From Septoria linicola (lineage: Eukaryota; Ascomycota; Dothideomycetes; Mycosphaerellales; Mycosphaerellaceae): 64,000 nt of DNA. The notes beneath the pieces were generated by a model, which worked only from the letters and a program-made list of their open reading frames with translations, was not told where the DNA came from and did no database searches. Positions 20,186-30,423 of this stretch are shown piece by piece; position 1 is the first letter of the stretch; each line of letters starts with the position of its first letter. The DNA lies in NCBI GenBank assembly GCA_024114885.1, contig CP099423.1:806001-870000 (forward strand). The letters are read 5' to 3'. The position numbers were made by a program, and so were the translations under genes.

Positions 20186-21990
20186 TTATGCCTCTTCCAG
20201 CTGAGCCTCATCAATGTTTCTCAGGAATAGAGTGAACCATCGCACGACCTTCAAGTGGTTGCTGACTGTGATGCTCTCGTCAACAGTGTGGATTTTGCCA
20301 AGGCTCCACTCATCCTCCTTGATGTAACCGGGGCCAAATCTGAAGATGTTCTTCGTGAGATCCCAGTAGTATCGAGTATCGGTGTTTCCAGTCATCTAGA
20401 TTTGATGTTAGCTTGTAGCGAGTGCGTTGCTTGAGGGAGACTTACAAGTGCAGGAGCCACAATAGTGTCCTCGCCGAACAGAGCACGAATCGTGCCCGAA
20501 AGCACAGCATACGGAGACACCACATCGATGTCAGTCGGCGTGACAGGTGCTGTCCTTAGAACAGTCTTCCTGGCACTCAAAGAGATGGCATTGTACGCAG
20601 CGTCCTCTCCATCGAACGCATGCAAGGTCAAATTGTACTTCTTCGCAACAGGCTTCAGGATATGAGTGAGGTGGCTCCAAACAGTCTCGGGCTCGTCACC
20701 GATATTAATGCGGTGGTTGACAGTGGCCACTGCAGTCTCCGGCATGGCGTTGGTCTTCGTGCCTCCATGTATCAGGTCTACAGATTGAGACGTCTGCATG
20801 AGGTAGCGAACCATGGGGCTGAGCTTCGAGGCTTCAATCGCGAGCTGATCGTGGTGCTTCTTAGCGCAAGTCTGCTTTCCACCAGTGCTCCGCGATCCGA
20901 GCAGCTTCTTCAGCTTCTTTGGGAAGTATGGAGCATAGTCTGCATTGCATTGCAATGACTTTAGAATCGGGTTAGCGTCTGCCAGGTATGCAGGGTACTG
21001 CTGGCCTTCGATAAGTGCCACGATCTCGCTCAGAATGCCGATGCTAGTGTGATCGCGTGGAACAGATGAATGACCGCCTGGAGTTCGGACAGTGATATCG
21101 ACATCGGTGTAGCCTTTTTCGGCAACGCCTGGCACGGCGAAGCCACGTCCGAAGGATTCTTGGTATCCCATGCCCTCGTCAACAATCGCTGCTACACCGT
21201 CTTTGCCGTAGCGTTCGAGCAGGAAAGGAGCAAGATGGCCAGCACCTTGGTGTCCTGAGCACTCCTCATCGAAGCCAAAGGACAAAACGATAGTCCTCTG
21301 TGGCTTGTAATCAGCCTCAAGTAGAACCTCTAGTGTCTCCAAAAGACCAATGAGCTGATTCTTGCAATCCGAAGCACCTCTTCCCCAAATCTGCTTTCCA
21401 TCATAGTGTCCACTGAACGGAGGATGTGTCCACGAATCGACAGTGTTCGGATCCACAGGAACAACGTCCTGGTGAGCCATGAGCACTACTGGCTTCTTCG
21501 CCTCGTCGCTACCTTCCCAGGTATACACCAATCCATGCGTGTTGACCTTCTCGACCTTGAGCTGGTTGTGAATGCGCGGGAAAGTGGCTTCGAGGTATTT
21601 GTGGAAGGGGTAGAAGACGTCCCATCGCTTGTCCTCGCCAATCTCGCCGAGGTCGTCGAAAGACTCGGTCTTGATCTGTACTGCGCCAGACAGGCGGGAG
21701 ATGGAGGCATTCTCGAATTGGTGAGAGAAGAGGAAGTCGTATGCATCCTTGAGCTTGTCGTTCTCAGAGGATGGCCAGAGCGCGTCGACCTGTTTGCAGT
21801 GGTTCTTAGAGACATGCCCACCATGCTTTTTGCCTAGCTGGTCATTGTAAAAGTCACGCAGCGGAGCAGACAGCCAGTTGAGGCACAGAAGGAGCGTGAG
21901 GGAGAAGAGGAATGCACGAAGAGCCCTTTGCTTCGCGCTGGGAGCTGGAGTCCGATGCTCGACGGCAATGGGCAGAGTCGTCTTCTCCAT
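20186..21990 (-). CDS. CPS1: Vacuolar carboxypeptidase S, M20 family
   Basis: Zinc metallocarboxypeptidase delivered to the vacuole as a type II membrane precursor. Exon 1 21990-20446 and exon 2 20395-20186 (50-nt GTAAGT...TAG intron, phase 0) give 584 residues, the usual Cps1 length. Near the N-terminus, about 24-44 (ALRAFLFSLTLLLCLNWL) is the membrane anchor. The metal and catalytic motifs are visible: MAHQDVVPVD, WGRGASDCKNQ, GFDEECSGHQGAG, and GGTKTNAMPE in the C-terminal half; the dimerisation domain begins TPGGHSSVPRDHTSIG. Exon 2 supplies the end of the catalytic domain (MTGNTDTRYYWDLT, phenylalanine/Gly-rich), so the splice is needed for function. Divergent from the SnoaL-like gene over 341 nt. 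Confidence 0.94.
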
Positions 21991-22331
21991 GCTGCTTGGT
22001 AGAGAGAAGCGATGAGGAGAGAGATGCCTACATTCAGATGTCCATCAAAGCACTACAGTGTGGTGTCTTGCCGATGCCGCCTTGCGACCTGCCTATCTCA
22101 TCACCTCATCGTCAACAATAGGCGGCGGCGGCTCGAGTGGGGCGGCACGGCCAAGGTCAAGCTCTCAGTGAACTATGCCAAGCAGAATGCTTCCTTCAGC
22201 CACTGGTAACGATGACCACTGGCTCAGCTCCGTCTCTAGCTTGCATATCCAGTGCCGAGGACACACGCAATCGTCTTTGCTGATCAAAATGCCTCCCAAT
22301 ACCACTCACATTGCAGCCAGCACCATCCGTG
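21991..22331. promoter_or_regulatory. Divergent CPS1 / SnoaL-like promoter region
   Basis: 341 nt between two divergent starts. Contains a GGCGGCGGCGG run near 22122-22135. No gene; promoter function is inferred from layout only. Confidence 0.4.
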
Positions 22332-22811
22332 ATGCCTGGCAAAGCCGGCGGCAATACACTGCCAGATGAAAATGCCACCACCGAAGAAGACATCAAACTC
22401 AAGACCATCAAAGCCACAATAGAACGTCTCTCCGTCCTCGAAATCGAGTTGATGAACGTCAGAGACTTCGACCACGCAACTCCCGCAGGCCGAGAAATGC
22501 TCTCTCACATCTCCACAGGTTTCCGCGCACACCACGACAACGTGGCCACGCCCATGAACCTAGACGACTTCATGGCCCACTGGCGCGGCATGTACGCCGA
22601 GATGCCAGACATCCATCTCGAAGTGACGAAAGTGTCTTCTCATGTCGATGATGAGCGAGTTCATGCTACGGTGCACCTTGACACTGTGATGAGGGGTATG
22701 GGACCGGATGTGGCGGTTGGCGCGATGGGGGAGTTGCAGTGGAAGTTGAGGAAGACGGATGCGAAGTGGATGCTGATGAGTTATCTTGGGCTGCGAGGGC
22801 CGGCGTATTGA
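22332..22811 (+). CDS. SnoaL/NTF2-like small protein
   Basis: 159 residues from the first in-frame ATG (22332). The central part has the look of an NTF2-like cone: a helix with ATPAGREMLSHISTGFRAHHDN, then DDFMAHWRGMYAEMPDIHLEV, a VHATVHLDTV strand and a C-terminal WKLRKTDAKWMLMSYLGLRG strand pair. Proteins of this fold include polyketide cyclase-like enzymes and many fungal proteins without known function. No catalytic set can be assigned. An acceptor-like TTGCAG at 22311-22316 leaves open a 5' exon starting with MPPNTTH at 22290. Confidence 0.65.
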   Translation: MPGKAGGNTLPDENATTEEDIKLKTIKATIERLSVLEIELMNVRDFDHATPAGREMLSHISTGFRAHHDNVATPMNLDDFMAHWRGMYAEMPDIHLEVTKVSSHVDDERVHATVHLDTVMRGMGPDVAVGAMGELQWKLRKTDAKWMLMSYLGLRGPAY

Positions 22812-22935
22812 TTGTTGTTACTATTGAAGCGCGAGGAGCGTTTTGCGAAGTCTAGCCTTCGGCGCTCGATGCACTTACGAGGCATTTCTGGACAATCGGT
22901 ACAGCATCAAGCATGGCAGCTAATGGAAGACTGCA

Positions 22936-23250
22936 TATCGGGGTATTCAGGACTGGAACGAATTAATGCCCCGATCGTGCTCGGGGTGTTTCTTGGTCAC
23001 TAGAACTAATTGGACGCGGGAAATGTGGAAGCTAACGTGTGTACGTCTCGGTGCATTTTTCTTGGGGTGTTTCTTCTCGGGGTATTTCTCTCGGGGCATT
23101 TCTTTCGGCGAATATTTCTCGCAACTCGCCTGAATACCTCGCCCAAGATTGGATGCGAGGGCGTACAAGCTACTGTATGTCCGCTTCGGCGCATTCTCCT
23201 CGGTGCATTCTCCTCGGTGCATTCTTCTTGGAGAATTCCTTCGGCGAATA
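22936..23250. repeat. Degenerate 15-nt minisatellite
   Basis: A unit close to CTCGGGGYATTTCTT recurs. Five near-tandem copies lie at about 23047-23125, four to five more at about 23185-23250, and single copies near 22938 and 22979. Because 15 is a multiple of three, several frames stay open on both strands with a 5-residue period; these are not genes. The array sits beside the 3' end of the GH43-like gene. Confidence 0.75.
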
Positions 23251-23286
23251 TCGTCAAACTCAATCACCTCACCCTACTCTACTCTA

Positions 23287-24964
23287 TCACGCATAGGTAG
23301 AGAAGAACTTGACACCCTTACCAGCCCTCTTATACAAAATGCTCGTCGTCCCTTCCAGCCCTCTCCACGAATTCTGTCCAGCACCTCGCTGATACAGCAC
23401 CTTCTTCGAATCTGCACTAGCATCATACTCCAAATGACAGTACGGAGAAAAGTCCTGTCCTGTCATCGCAATTCCAAGCAGATCTCCCACCTTGACAGTA
23501 GCATTGGACGTGACGGGAACTGTGGCTACGTCGAAGGTATACTTGAGATCAGTTGCGTTGGTGCTGATCGTTCCGAGAGTGGTCCACTTGTATTCTGGCT
23601 GGATCATGTCGTTATAGCTGGAGAATTTGTACACGGTTAAGCTTAAGGGGATTTCTTGTCTGGCGCGGGCGATGTTGACGGAGACGCTTTTTAGGGTGCC
23701 GGACTTTGAGGCTGTCCAGGTTTGGTAGAGGTCGAAGGAGTCGGAGTCGCATACGGGAGTGTACTAGAGAGATGATAAGTCAGTCGAACTGTTGCAACCT
23801 CGTGATGCGAATGTTTTGCACTTACCACGGCGTCTCTTGGGCTACTATCGCCGGCACTCAGAGCATTTCCACTTTTTCCTGCATTGCTAATACCAAGCGG
23901 GAATGGGACACTGAACTTCGCCTGTACAGAGCAATCTAGCTCCTGGACCGACCCATCGGCATTGACTTCAAAGGCTGGAAGATATGTCCACCAAAACCAG
24001 TCCTGGGTCCACCTGGAACAGACGTGCTATGCCAAACGAAGCTTGTCTGCTGAGTCTTTGGGTCTGTCAAAGGTAGAACACCCTCAACTTGTCCCTCGCA
24101 AGAGTAGCCAGCAATGATCTGCCTCGTCCAAGGACCCTTGATACTGCGGCTCCTGTACAACAGTCCGATGGAGCCATTGTAATAGCCACAAGTATTTGAG
24201 GCCGAGACGTAGTACCCGCCGTTTCTCATGAAGAGGTCGGGAGACTCGGCTTCTTCATCGATCAAGTCCAACTCGGCGCTCTTGACAGGATAGCTGACTT
24301 GAGTAGTATTCTTCAGATCAGATGTCAGTTCTGAGATGTGGAGGGTCTGGAAGATTGGCGGCCAGATTGATCCGGCTCGAGGGTCTCGAAAGTTCAGAGC
24401 CGAGAAGACGAGATAGCCTTTGCTGCCGAACGTTTCGACTGTGAAATCTGCTGGTTGGAGAGCTGAGAATTGGGGATCGATCAGGGCGCGCTCGGTGAGG
24501 AATACGAATGGTCCAGAGGGCGATTTTGATGTTGCCACTACATAGCCGACGGATCCAGTGTTGGCCCAGAGGATGTATTGGGTTGTCTGGGTGTGGTAGA
24601 CGATGTGAGGTCTGCCACAGCCACCCAATGCTGGCTTACAAGGATTGTTTGTGTTGTTCGGCGAAGGGTCGAATAGGAAGCCGTTGTATTGCCAGTTCTC
24701 GAGGTCGATCGAAGAGTAGGACTTGATGCCCAAAGCTGGCCCTGTAGTGGAGAACGAGTTGCCGTATAGGTAATAAGAGCCGTTGAACAAATTCACCTTG
24801 CTCCCGTATGCATCGATCTGGTTGCCGTCGGTATCGAACAAAAGACGCCTTGTATTGCTGTACGTGACCTGACCTGCTTGTCCACTCTGCTGCGAGCCAT
24901 AGCTACCCTGCGCAGCTACTGAGCCGGCTAGGCTGACGGCTAGGAAAGATGCTAGGGGTTTCAT
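23287..24964 (-). pseudogene. Secreted GH43-like glycosidase with broken frame
   Basis: Exon 1 starts at 24964 (MKPLASFLAVSLAGSVAAQ, a good signal peptide) and reads a GH43-type five-bladed domain: DTDGNQIDAYGSKV, YYLYGN, GIKSYSSIDLENW, CGRPHIVYHTQTTQYILW, EAESPDLFMRNGGYYVSAS (probable acid Glu), GPRTGFGGHIFQPL. The frame then ends 11 codons later. A shift of one base near 23967 restores a long protein-like frame that runs to a clean GTAAGT donor at 23825, a 62-nt intron (23764-23825, ending CTAG) and a second exon 23763-23287 with a beta-rich C-terminal domain. The layout resembles exo-beta-1,3-galactanase-type GH43 proteins. Either a one-base deletion or assembly error has broken it, or an unusual 38-nt GTGGAC...CAG intron bridges the frames. 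Confidence 0.7.
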
Positions 24965-25499
24965 GATGAAGAAAGGATAGTGTGATACAGAAACCAAGAA
25001 TCAACAAGCAATACCACTTACCTTATATGTACGCCTTCGCTTGGGCATCTCTACTGTTAGCATACAATTTGTCCACGATGCTCGCCAAACTCTCTTTCAT
25101 CCTTCGCATGGCTGGGCGTGCGGAGTCCACCGAGAAGCCCTAAGCGCTTGATCAGATGTAGAGCTAACTTAGCGTGGCCGCAACAAAAATTTGAGTCAAG
25201 CCAAACGAGGACGGCACGAGTCTGGGGTCAAATCAGCATGCGTGGAGCGAGCTGTGGAGAATCTGGGGCATATTTGCTGCCGATGTGGAGGGCATTCGCT
25301 AACGAGATGGCACTCAGGACGGCATTTCGACTGCGAGTTGAGGTTTGTCTGGAGAAGGCTTGGCGACATGAATTCCGATGACTCGGGCGAGGTGTCGGTT
25401 TACCACTAAAAGGCGGCAACGCCATAGGCATACTGTGGACTGCTATGACGCTTCGAAGTGAGCTACCAGCGGTTGTCAATTTGCACTCGCATGGCAAGA
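24965..25499. other. Intergenic, promoter side of the GH43-like gene
   Basis: 535 nt upstream of the GH43-like start and downstream of the MSH1 stop. Small open frames (25118-25409) show no family features. Nothing else seen. Confidence 0.4.
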
Positions 25500-28400
25500 T
25501 CAGCCCGAACTGGCCAAGTGGTCACCTGTAGTTTGGCAATTATGCTCAGATGAGCCATACCGCTGCTCGTCCGTGCCTCGTGGTCGATGCAGCTCGGCTA
25601 GCACACCCTCAGCCACTTCAATAGCGGATTCTGGTAGGCCCGCCAGTCTGGCCACTTTGAGTGCGTGAGACTCCCTATTGACACCTTTTCTTAGCTCGTG
25701 AGCGTATGTCCACGAACCGTTCTCCTGTTCAACGACATTGGTGCAGTAGCAAGCCAAACCTGCAAAGTCTCGAGTCATATCTGCAAGCGCGTGGAAGTGC
25801 GTAGCGAACAGAGTTCTTGACTGATTCGCGTTGTGCAGATGGTGCAGACAGGCATAGCCAACGGCAATCCCATCTTCTGGCGTGGTTCCTCGTCCTACTT
25901 CGTCCATGATGACAAAGGAGTGGGGCGTGGCTTGCTTGAGAATGTCTGCTGCCTCTAGCATCTCCACCATGAATGTGGACTGATCTTGGTACAGATTGTC
26001 GGCTGACCCTACGCGGCTGAAGATCCTATCAACTAAGCCGATCTCAGCGAACTCAGCTGGAACAAAGCAGCCTGTCTGTGCAAGTATGGTGATCAGGGCA
26101 TTTTGACGCAGGTAAGTGCTCTTCCCGGCCATGTTTGGGCCTGTAATCAGATATATCCTCTCTGCATCGCCGACTGAGCAGTCGTTGGTGGTGAAAGTCC
26201 TGCCTTGGTCCTTGAGCCCAGCATCGACTGTGGGATGCCGGCCGCCAATGATGCGGTGAGACGTGCCAGAATTCAAAAGTGGTCGCACGAGATTGCGTTC
26301 CTTTGCCAGTACGGCGGAAGAGCAGGCCACATCCAGCTCATCAAGCACAGCAGCGTTGCGGCGTAGCTTCATCAGGTTCTCCAACACTTCCGCTCTGAGT
26401 TTCCCAAATACCCGCTCCTCTTCAGTACGTATGCGCAGCTTAGCATCATCAATGCAAACCCCAAGGTGGGTCCAGTCGGACAAGTAGAACGACTTTGTGC
26501 TCTTCGTCGAGCCAATGATTCTTGCTCCTTCAAGTGCCGCAAGTGTGCCTTTGGCATCCCGGCCCTTTATATGACAGAAATGGCCAAGCACTGCACTCCA
26601 CTTCAGAGTCAGGCTTTCCGAGCGTAGTTCTTTGCGAAGCTTGGCCACAAGGTCGAGTCTGGCATCGATCAATTTGTCGAACTCGTCGTGAGCACGCTTG
26701 AGGGTTGGAGAAGCCTCACGACGCATGATCCAGATCTCGTCTGGTTTAGTGTCAACTGACTTGTCGACAGGCGCAGATTTGGAGCGCCTCCGTGTCAGAC
26801 TTGGACCCTTGACACCAGAATTGTCTGCCATAACTACTTCGCCAGCCATCTGCTCTGCTTCAATACCGATTGCATCGTCTATCATGTGTTGTCTGGTCAA
26901 GCCCTCTTCATCAATGGCATCTTGTATGTTCTTTGCCGCTTTCGCTGGGCTGTCTAAATCGAGGCGCCCGAGTATGTCCCACAAGAACGTGAAATCTTGC
27001 GATGCATGTTGGTTGTTTCCACTCATCAAACGGTCCTGATTATTCAGGATGTGCTCGTGCAACGTTGTTGACAACTTCTGCATCACCCCCACAGTGCGCG
27101 CAAGACCAAGCAGATCGTCAGCGTCTCCCTTGCCGATCGAGAACTTCTGCATGAGCCTGCATGTGTCGTGCGTACAACGCAAGAGTGCGATCGTGTCTTC
27201 ACGTAATGCATCTTCATTGCACATTTCCTGTACAAGGTCTAGCCTGTCGTTGATGACTGAAAGCGACATGGAGGGCGACACTATGCGTTGAGACAGGAGC
27301 CGGGCGCCGCTTTTGGTGACAGTGTGCCGTACTGCGTGTAGCAGGCTGCCTTGAAATGTTCCGTCCCGCGATGTCGCTCGCACCTCAAGATTACGCAAAC
27401 TCTGCTTGTCAATTGCCATGTATTCGTCGTCTGTTCTTCGCGCTGGAGGCTGAAGCTGAATAGTTTGATCCCGTATCTTGTCTTGCACGTAGTCTAACAA
27501 AAGGCTGCCGGCTGAGACTTCGAATACGGTGAAATCGCTTTGGGTCTCCGCTGGGATCGGCCTTTCTAACATCGACTGCCAATCATGAAGGGTTGTGACT
27601 GAGCCCGAGACACTGTGGAAACGAATGGGGAGGTTGGCATCACTGATGAGACGTTGCAAGTGTGACTGATCAGCTGCTTCCAAGGGCGCGTCAAGCACTA
27701 CTTCTTTGGGCCCGATACGCGCAGCAAGCGAAGGCAGACTTGCCAGATCAGAGGTCTGCGTGAAGAAGTCTCCGCTGGACAAATCCACCCAGCTCAGCCC
27801 AATCTTCATGGCATGCCGATACCTCTCGTAGGCAGCTCTGTCGTCGACGATGGCAGGTAAGGCAGGCAGTGCTCCACTGAAGTGTACGGCGAGTAAGTAA
27901 TTGTTCTCGAAAGGATCCATAAAGCTCTCGTCGATGAGTGTTCCAGCAGTGACTACTCGAGTCACTCGCCGATCGAATAGCATAGTGCCATTCTTGCCGT
28001 TACGCTCATTCTCCGGAATTCGTACCTGCTCCGAGATCGCAACTTGCTTGCCAAGATCTTGCACAAACATCTTCAGATATCGTTCGAGTTGCGTATGCTG
28101 GAATCCAGCCATTGCAACATCACCGAGCGTGGTCGCACGTCTGGCTACTTTCAAGTTGACCAAAGGCGCAAATTCTTCTACTTGGTCGAAATACATCTCG
28201 TAGAAGTCGCCAACTCGGGTGAGTACGATACAGTCCTTGAACTTTCGAACGTTGTTCAGATGCTGCTGCAAGACTGTTGGGTATGTTTTCTCGGGCACAG
28301 CTTCGAGGTCCTGCGGTGATAATGCTGGAAGGACACCTTGACGTAAGCTGCTGGCCTTCACAGTAGTTGTGGTTTTCGCGCCACGCCATTGTGTCCAGAG

Positions 28401-28511
28401 CCATGGTCTCTTACGAACGCAGTCGACTGCGTAAGCTGGGGAGTGCGTCGCCACACCCAGGCTGCGATGAAGCTCACATGCTGCTCCCACTGGCAGAGCT
28501 CTAACGCGCAT
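25500..28511 (-). CDS. MSH1: Mitochondrial DNA mismatch repair protein MSH1
   Basis: MutS homologue that protects mitochondrial DNA. One exon, 1003 residues. The N-terminus is Arg-rich and poor in acids (MRVRALPVGAACELHRSL...), as in a matrix-targeting sequence. MutS domain I follows at about 75-190 with the mismatch-binding VGDFYEMYFDQVEEFAPLVNL (Phe-x-Glu). Core and lever domains run to about 700. The ATPase has Walker A GPNMAGKSTYLRQNA near 790, Walker B VIMDEVGRGTTPEDG near 870 and ATHFHALADM. About 60 residues at about 550-610 (SLTRRRSKSAPVDKS region) look like an insert in the clamp. Divergent from the next gene over 588 nt. Family assignment is firm; mitochondrial type is inferred from the leader and from the Phe-Tyr-Glu context. 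Confidence 0.95.
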   Translation of the reverse strand: MRVRALPVGAACELHRSLGVATHSPAYAVDCVRKRPWLWTQWRGAKTTTTVKASSLRQGVLPALSPQDLEAVPEKTYPTVLQQHLNNVRKFKDCIVLTRVGDFYEMYFDQVEEFAPLVNLKVARRATTLGDVAMAGFQHTQLERYLKMFVQDLGKQVAISEQVRIPENERNGKNGTMLFDRRVTRVVTAGTLIDESFMDPFENNYLLAVHFSGALPALPAIVDDRAAYERYRHAMKIGLSWVDLSSGDFFTQTSDLASLPSLAARIGPKEVVLDAPLEAADQSHLQRLISDANLPIRFHSVSGSVTTLHDWQSMLERPIPAETQSDFTVFEVSAGSLLLDYVQDKIRDQTIQLQPPARRTDDEYMAIDKQSLRNLEVRATSRDGTFQGSLLHAVRHTVTKSGARLLSQRIVSPSMSLSVINDRLDLVQEMCNEDALREDTIALLRCTHDTCRLMQKFSIGKGDADDLLGLARTVGVMQKLSTTLHEHILNNQDRLMSGNNQHASQDFTFLWDILGRLDLDSPAKAAKNIQDAIDEEGLTRQHMIDDAIGIEAEQMAGEVVMADNSGVKGPSLTRRRSKSAPVDKSVDTKPDEIWIMRREASPTLKRAHDEFDKLIDARLDLVAKLRKELRSESLTLKWSAVLGHFCHIKGRDAKGTLAALEGARIIGSTKSTKSFYLSDWTHLGVCIDDAKLRIRTEEERVFGKLRAEVLENLMKLRRNAAVLDELDVACSSAVLAKERNLVRPLLNSGTSHRIIGGRHPTVDAGLKDQGRTFTTNDCSVGDAERIYLITGPNMAGKSTYLRQNALITILAQTGCFVPAEFAEIGLVDRIFSRVGSADNLYQDQSTFMVEMLEAADILKQATPHSFVIMDEVGRGTTPEDGIAVGYACLHHLHNANQSRTLFATHFHALADMTRDFAGLACYCTNVVEQENGSWTYAHELRKGVNRESHALKVARLAGLPESAIEVAEGVLAELHRPRGTDEQRYGSSEHNCQTTGDHLASSG

Positions 28512-29099
28512 CGGCGATACAGGTTTCGGCTGGGATGAAGTGGTGATTTGGTAGAGTGCTTCGTAGACGCGTTTGAGCTCGCGTTCTGTCAGTCAAGTGA
28601 CGCTAGCTTGAAGAAGCAAGTTTTGCCGAGACACCCCCTTTGGCACGGTCCTTCCTTCCTGCTTTCTCGTTCCAATGCTATCGTGCCCAACACAACACGA
28701 TGGCGAGAGTATCATACGTGCCATGTACAGCCCTCAAGTACCATTGTTGGCAGGCATGACTTTTGAGATGCGTGGCCGAAGGGTCACAAGACAGAGGCTT
28801 CGATTCGGCCGAGCAGCCCAGTCGCCGGATTGAGCAATGGCTGTAGCTCGCCAGACAAAGGGCACAATGCTGAGAGATCAAGTCTTGTAGTCTACGCGTA
28901 GCATTTAATGAAATGACGATGCATGATAATCACGAAACATAGATAGGACTCCCTTCATTGAGAACGCACAAGAGATCGAAGCCCAAGATTATACAGTGCG
29001 ACCCGGCAGCCCTCGATCAGACCAGATCCAACCCGATCTGAGAGAAGCTCACGTAAAGATCAAGGAGACTCTAAAATTGATGACTGGATTCTGTGCACG
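28512..29099. promoter_or_regulatory. Divergent MSH1 / hypothetical gene region
   Basis: 588 nt between two divergent starts. Only short shadow frames; no site could be named. Confidence 0.4.
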
Positions 29100-30227
29100 A
29101 TGCAACGTCTAAACCCGATGTACAAGCACAGTGTGAAATCACGAGCCCCTGGTCGTACAGAGATCCGGGAAGAACAAGCCTCCAGGCGACAAGAGGTGGT
29201 TCCACAGAGATCGTATCCCCAAGGTCAGCCTCCTTCGTCGGGAGCCCACCGGAATGAGATTCTTGCGGGCATGAGGCAGCGGTACACACAGACAAGCAGG
29301 CGTGTGCATGGCATTCAAAGTAACCGCGGAGCAAGCGCAGTGGAGCTACTCGATGACTCCCTTGAGGCAGTCGATTCATTCATGGCGTCCAGGGCAGTGC
29401 GCGAGACAGTGAATCCTGATCACGAGTCCACACGCGGCGAAGCAGCCCCAAGCTACGGCACGCGGGTTCATACAGAACGTGAGAGGCCGCCATCGATGCC
29501 AATTCCACCTCGTCCTTATGATTTCGATGAATTTCATGACCTTACGCCAAGATACCAACGATGGTTTCGTCGCTCAGCTGATAGAGCTCGACCAGATCCG
29601 GACCCACGACCCCATGCTTATGGAACGACAGAAAATGAAGTGGGTGTTGGCCGTTCTGCGGACGACCCTACTGTCGCAGCTTGGTCTTTCAGTCCTTCAA
29701 GAATTATCGGTAGACCACGGACTGTCGGTAACTCAAGGACTGGCGGCATTCCAAATAGGACCGGAGCTTCAGGCATAGGTCACACCTCGAGAACAGGACC
29801 ACGACGTCACAGACCATCGCCCTTGAGTTTTGACAACTGGACGTGGGTTCCGCCTAGCTGGTCTGCAAAGCTACTTGCGTTCAACCTCCGGCGAGGCAGG
29901 CTGGCAGGTATGGATAGCGCTCGTATGCCATTGCCAGGCGGATTTTTCGATGATCACGAAACTCCGCCGCGTTATTTCCGCCAGATCGACATGCGAGAAC
30001 CTTTCTACGGAGATTGGAGAAGGAGTGTGAAAGGTATGATCAAGCAGTGGGCTTTGCGTGCTTTGGAGAGCAGGTTCGCAAAGGCTTTGTTTTGGCTGGT
30101 CGGCTGGGTCATCGAGATAGCACTCTGGGTGTTCACAGTGAGTAGCATCGGTATGGTCTCGTATGTGGCTGTCATGGCGGTTCATTCTATTACGATGAGC
30201 GCGTTGTATCTGCCGAGAGGTTGGTAG
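29100..30227 (+). CDS. Uncharacterised protein with C-terminal membrane segments
   Basis: One exon, 375 residues, not recognised. Residues 1-240 are hydrophilic, rich in Arg, Pro, Ser and Gly and probably disordered (HTSRTGPRRHRPSP). A more ordered patch at about 240-320 contains NWTWVPPSWSAKLLAFNL, GFFDDHETPPRYFRQIDM and FYGDWRRSVKGM. Two hydrophobic segments follow (FAKALFWLVGWVIEIALWVF and MVSYVAVMAVHSITMSALYL), leaving a very short tail, so a tail-type membrane anchor is likely. Arg just before the first segment would favour a cytosolic N-terminus. Convergent with the next gene over 196 nt. Confidence 0.6.
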   Translation: MQRLNPMYKHSVKSRAPGRTEIREEQASRRQEVVPQRSYPQGQPPSSGAHRNEILAGMRQRYTQTSRRVHGIQSNRGASAVELLDDSLEAVDSFMASRAVRETVNPDHESTRGEAAPSYGTRVHTERERPPSMPIPPRPYDFDEFHDLTPRYQRWFRRSADRARPDPDPRPHAYGTTENEVGVGRSADDPTVAAWSFSPSRIIGRPRTVGNSRTGGIPNRTGASGIGHTSRTGPRRHRPSPLSFDNWTWVPPSWSAKLLAFNLRRGRLAGMDSARMPLPGGFFDDHETPPRYFRQIDMREPFYGDWRRSVKGMIKQWALRALESRFAKALFWLVGWVIEIALWVFTVSSIGMVSYVAVMAVHSITMSALYLPRGW

Positions 30228-30423
30228 AAAACACATCAAGCCGCGAAGTATTGAAGCCGTGTCTCCTCTGCGCATACCGAGTCATCTGCGTTGAGAACCC
30301 TCGAGGTCCGTCATACCCAGTACCTTGGCACGGCGACATTCACTTCTCTGCCCTGTTTTGTGATGTCCTTCCTCCGTATTGTAGTGCACTATCCAGCATC
30401 TCCATCCCGCCAGAACCTACAGT

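Noticed and set aside
23006..23263. CRISPR-like spaced repeats
   Set aside because: Units are tandem, degenerate and only 15 nt; the genome is fungal.
22947..23267. Frames rich in RRKKCPE/EENAPKR-type repeats
   Set aside because: Produced by the 15-nt minisatellite, which keeps frames open on both strands.
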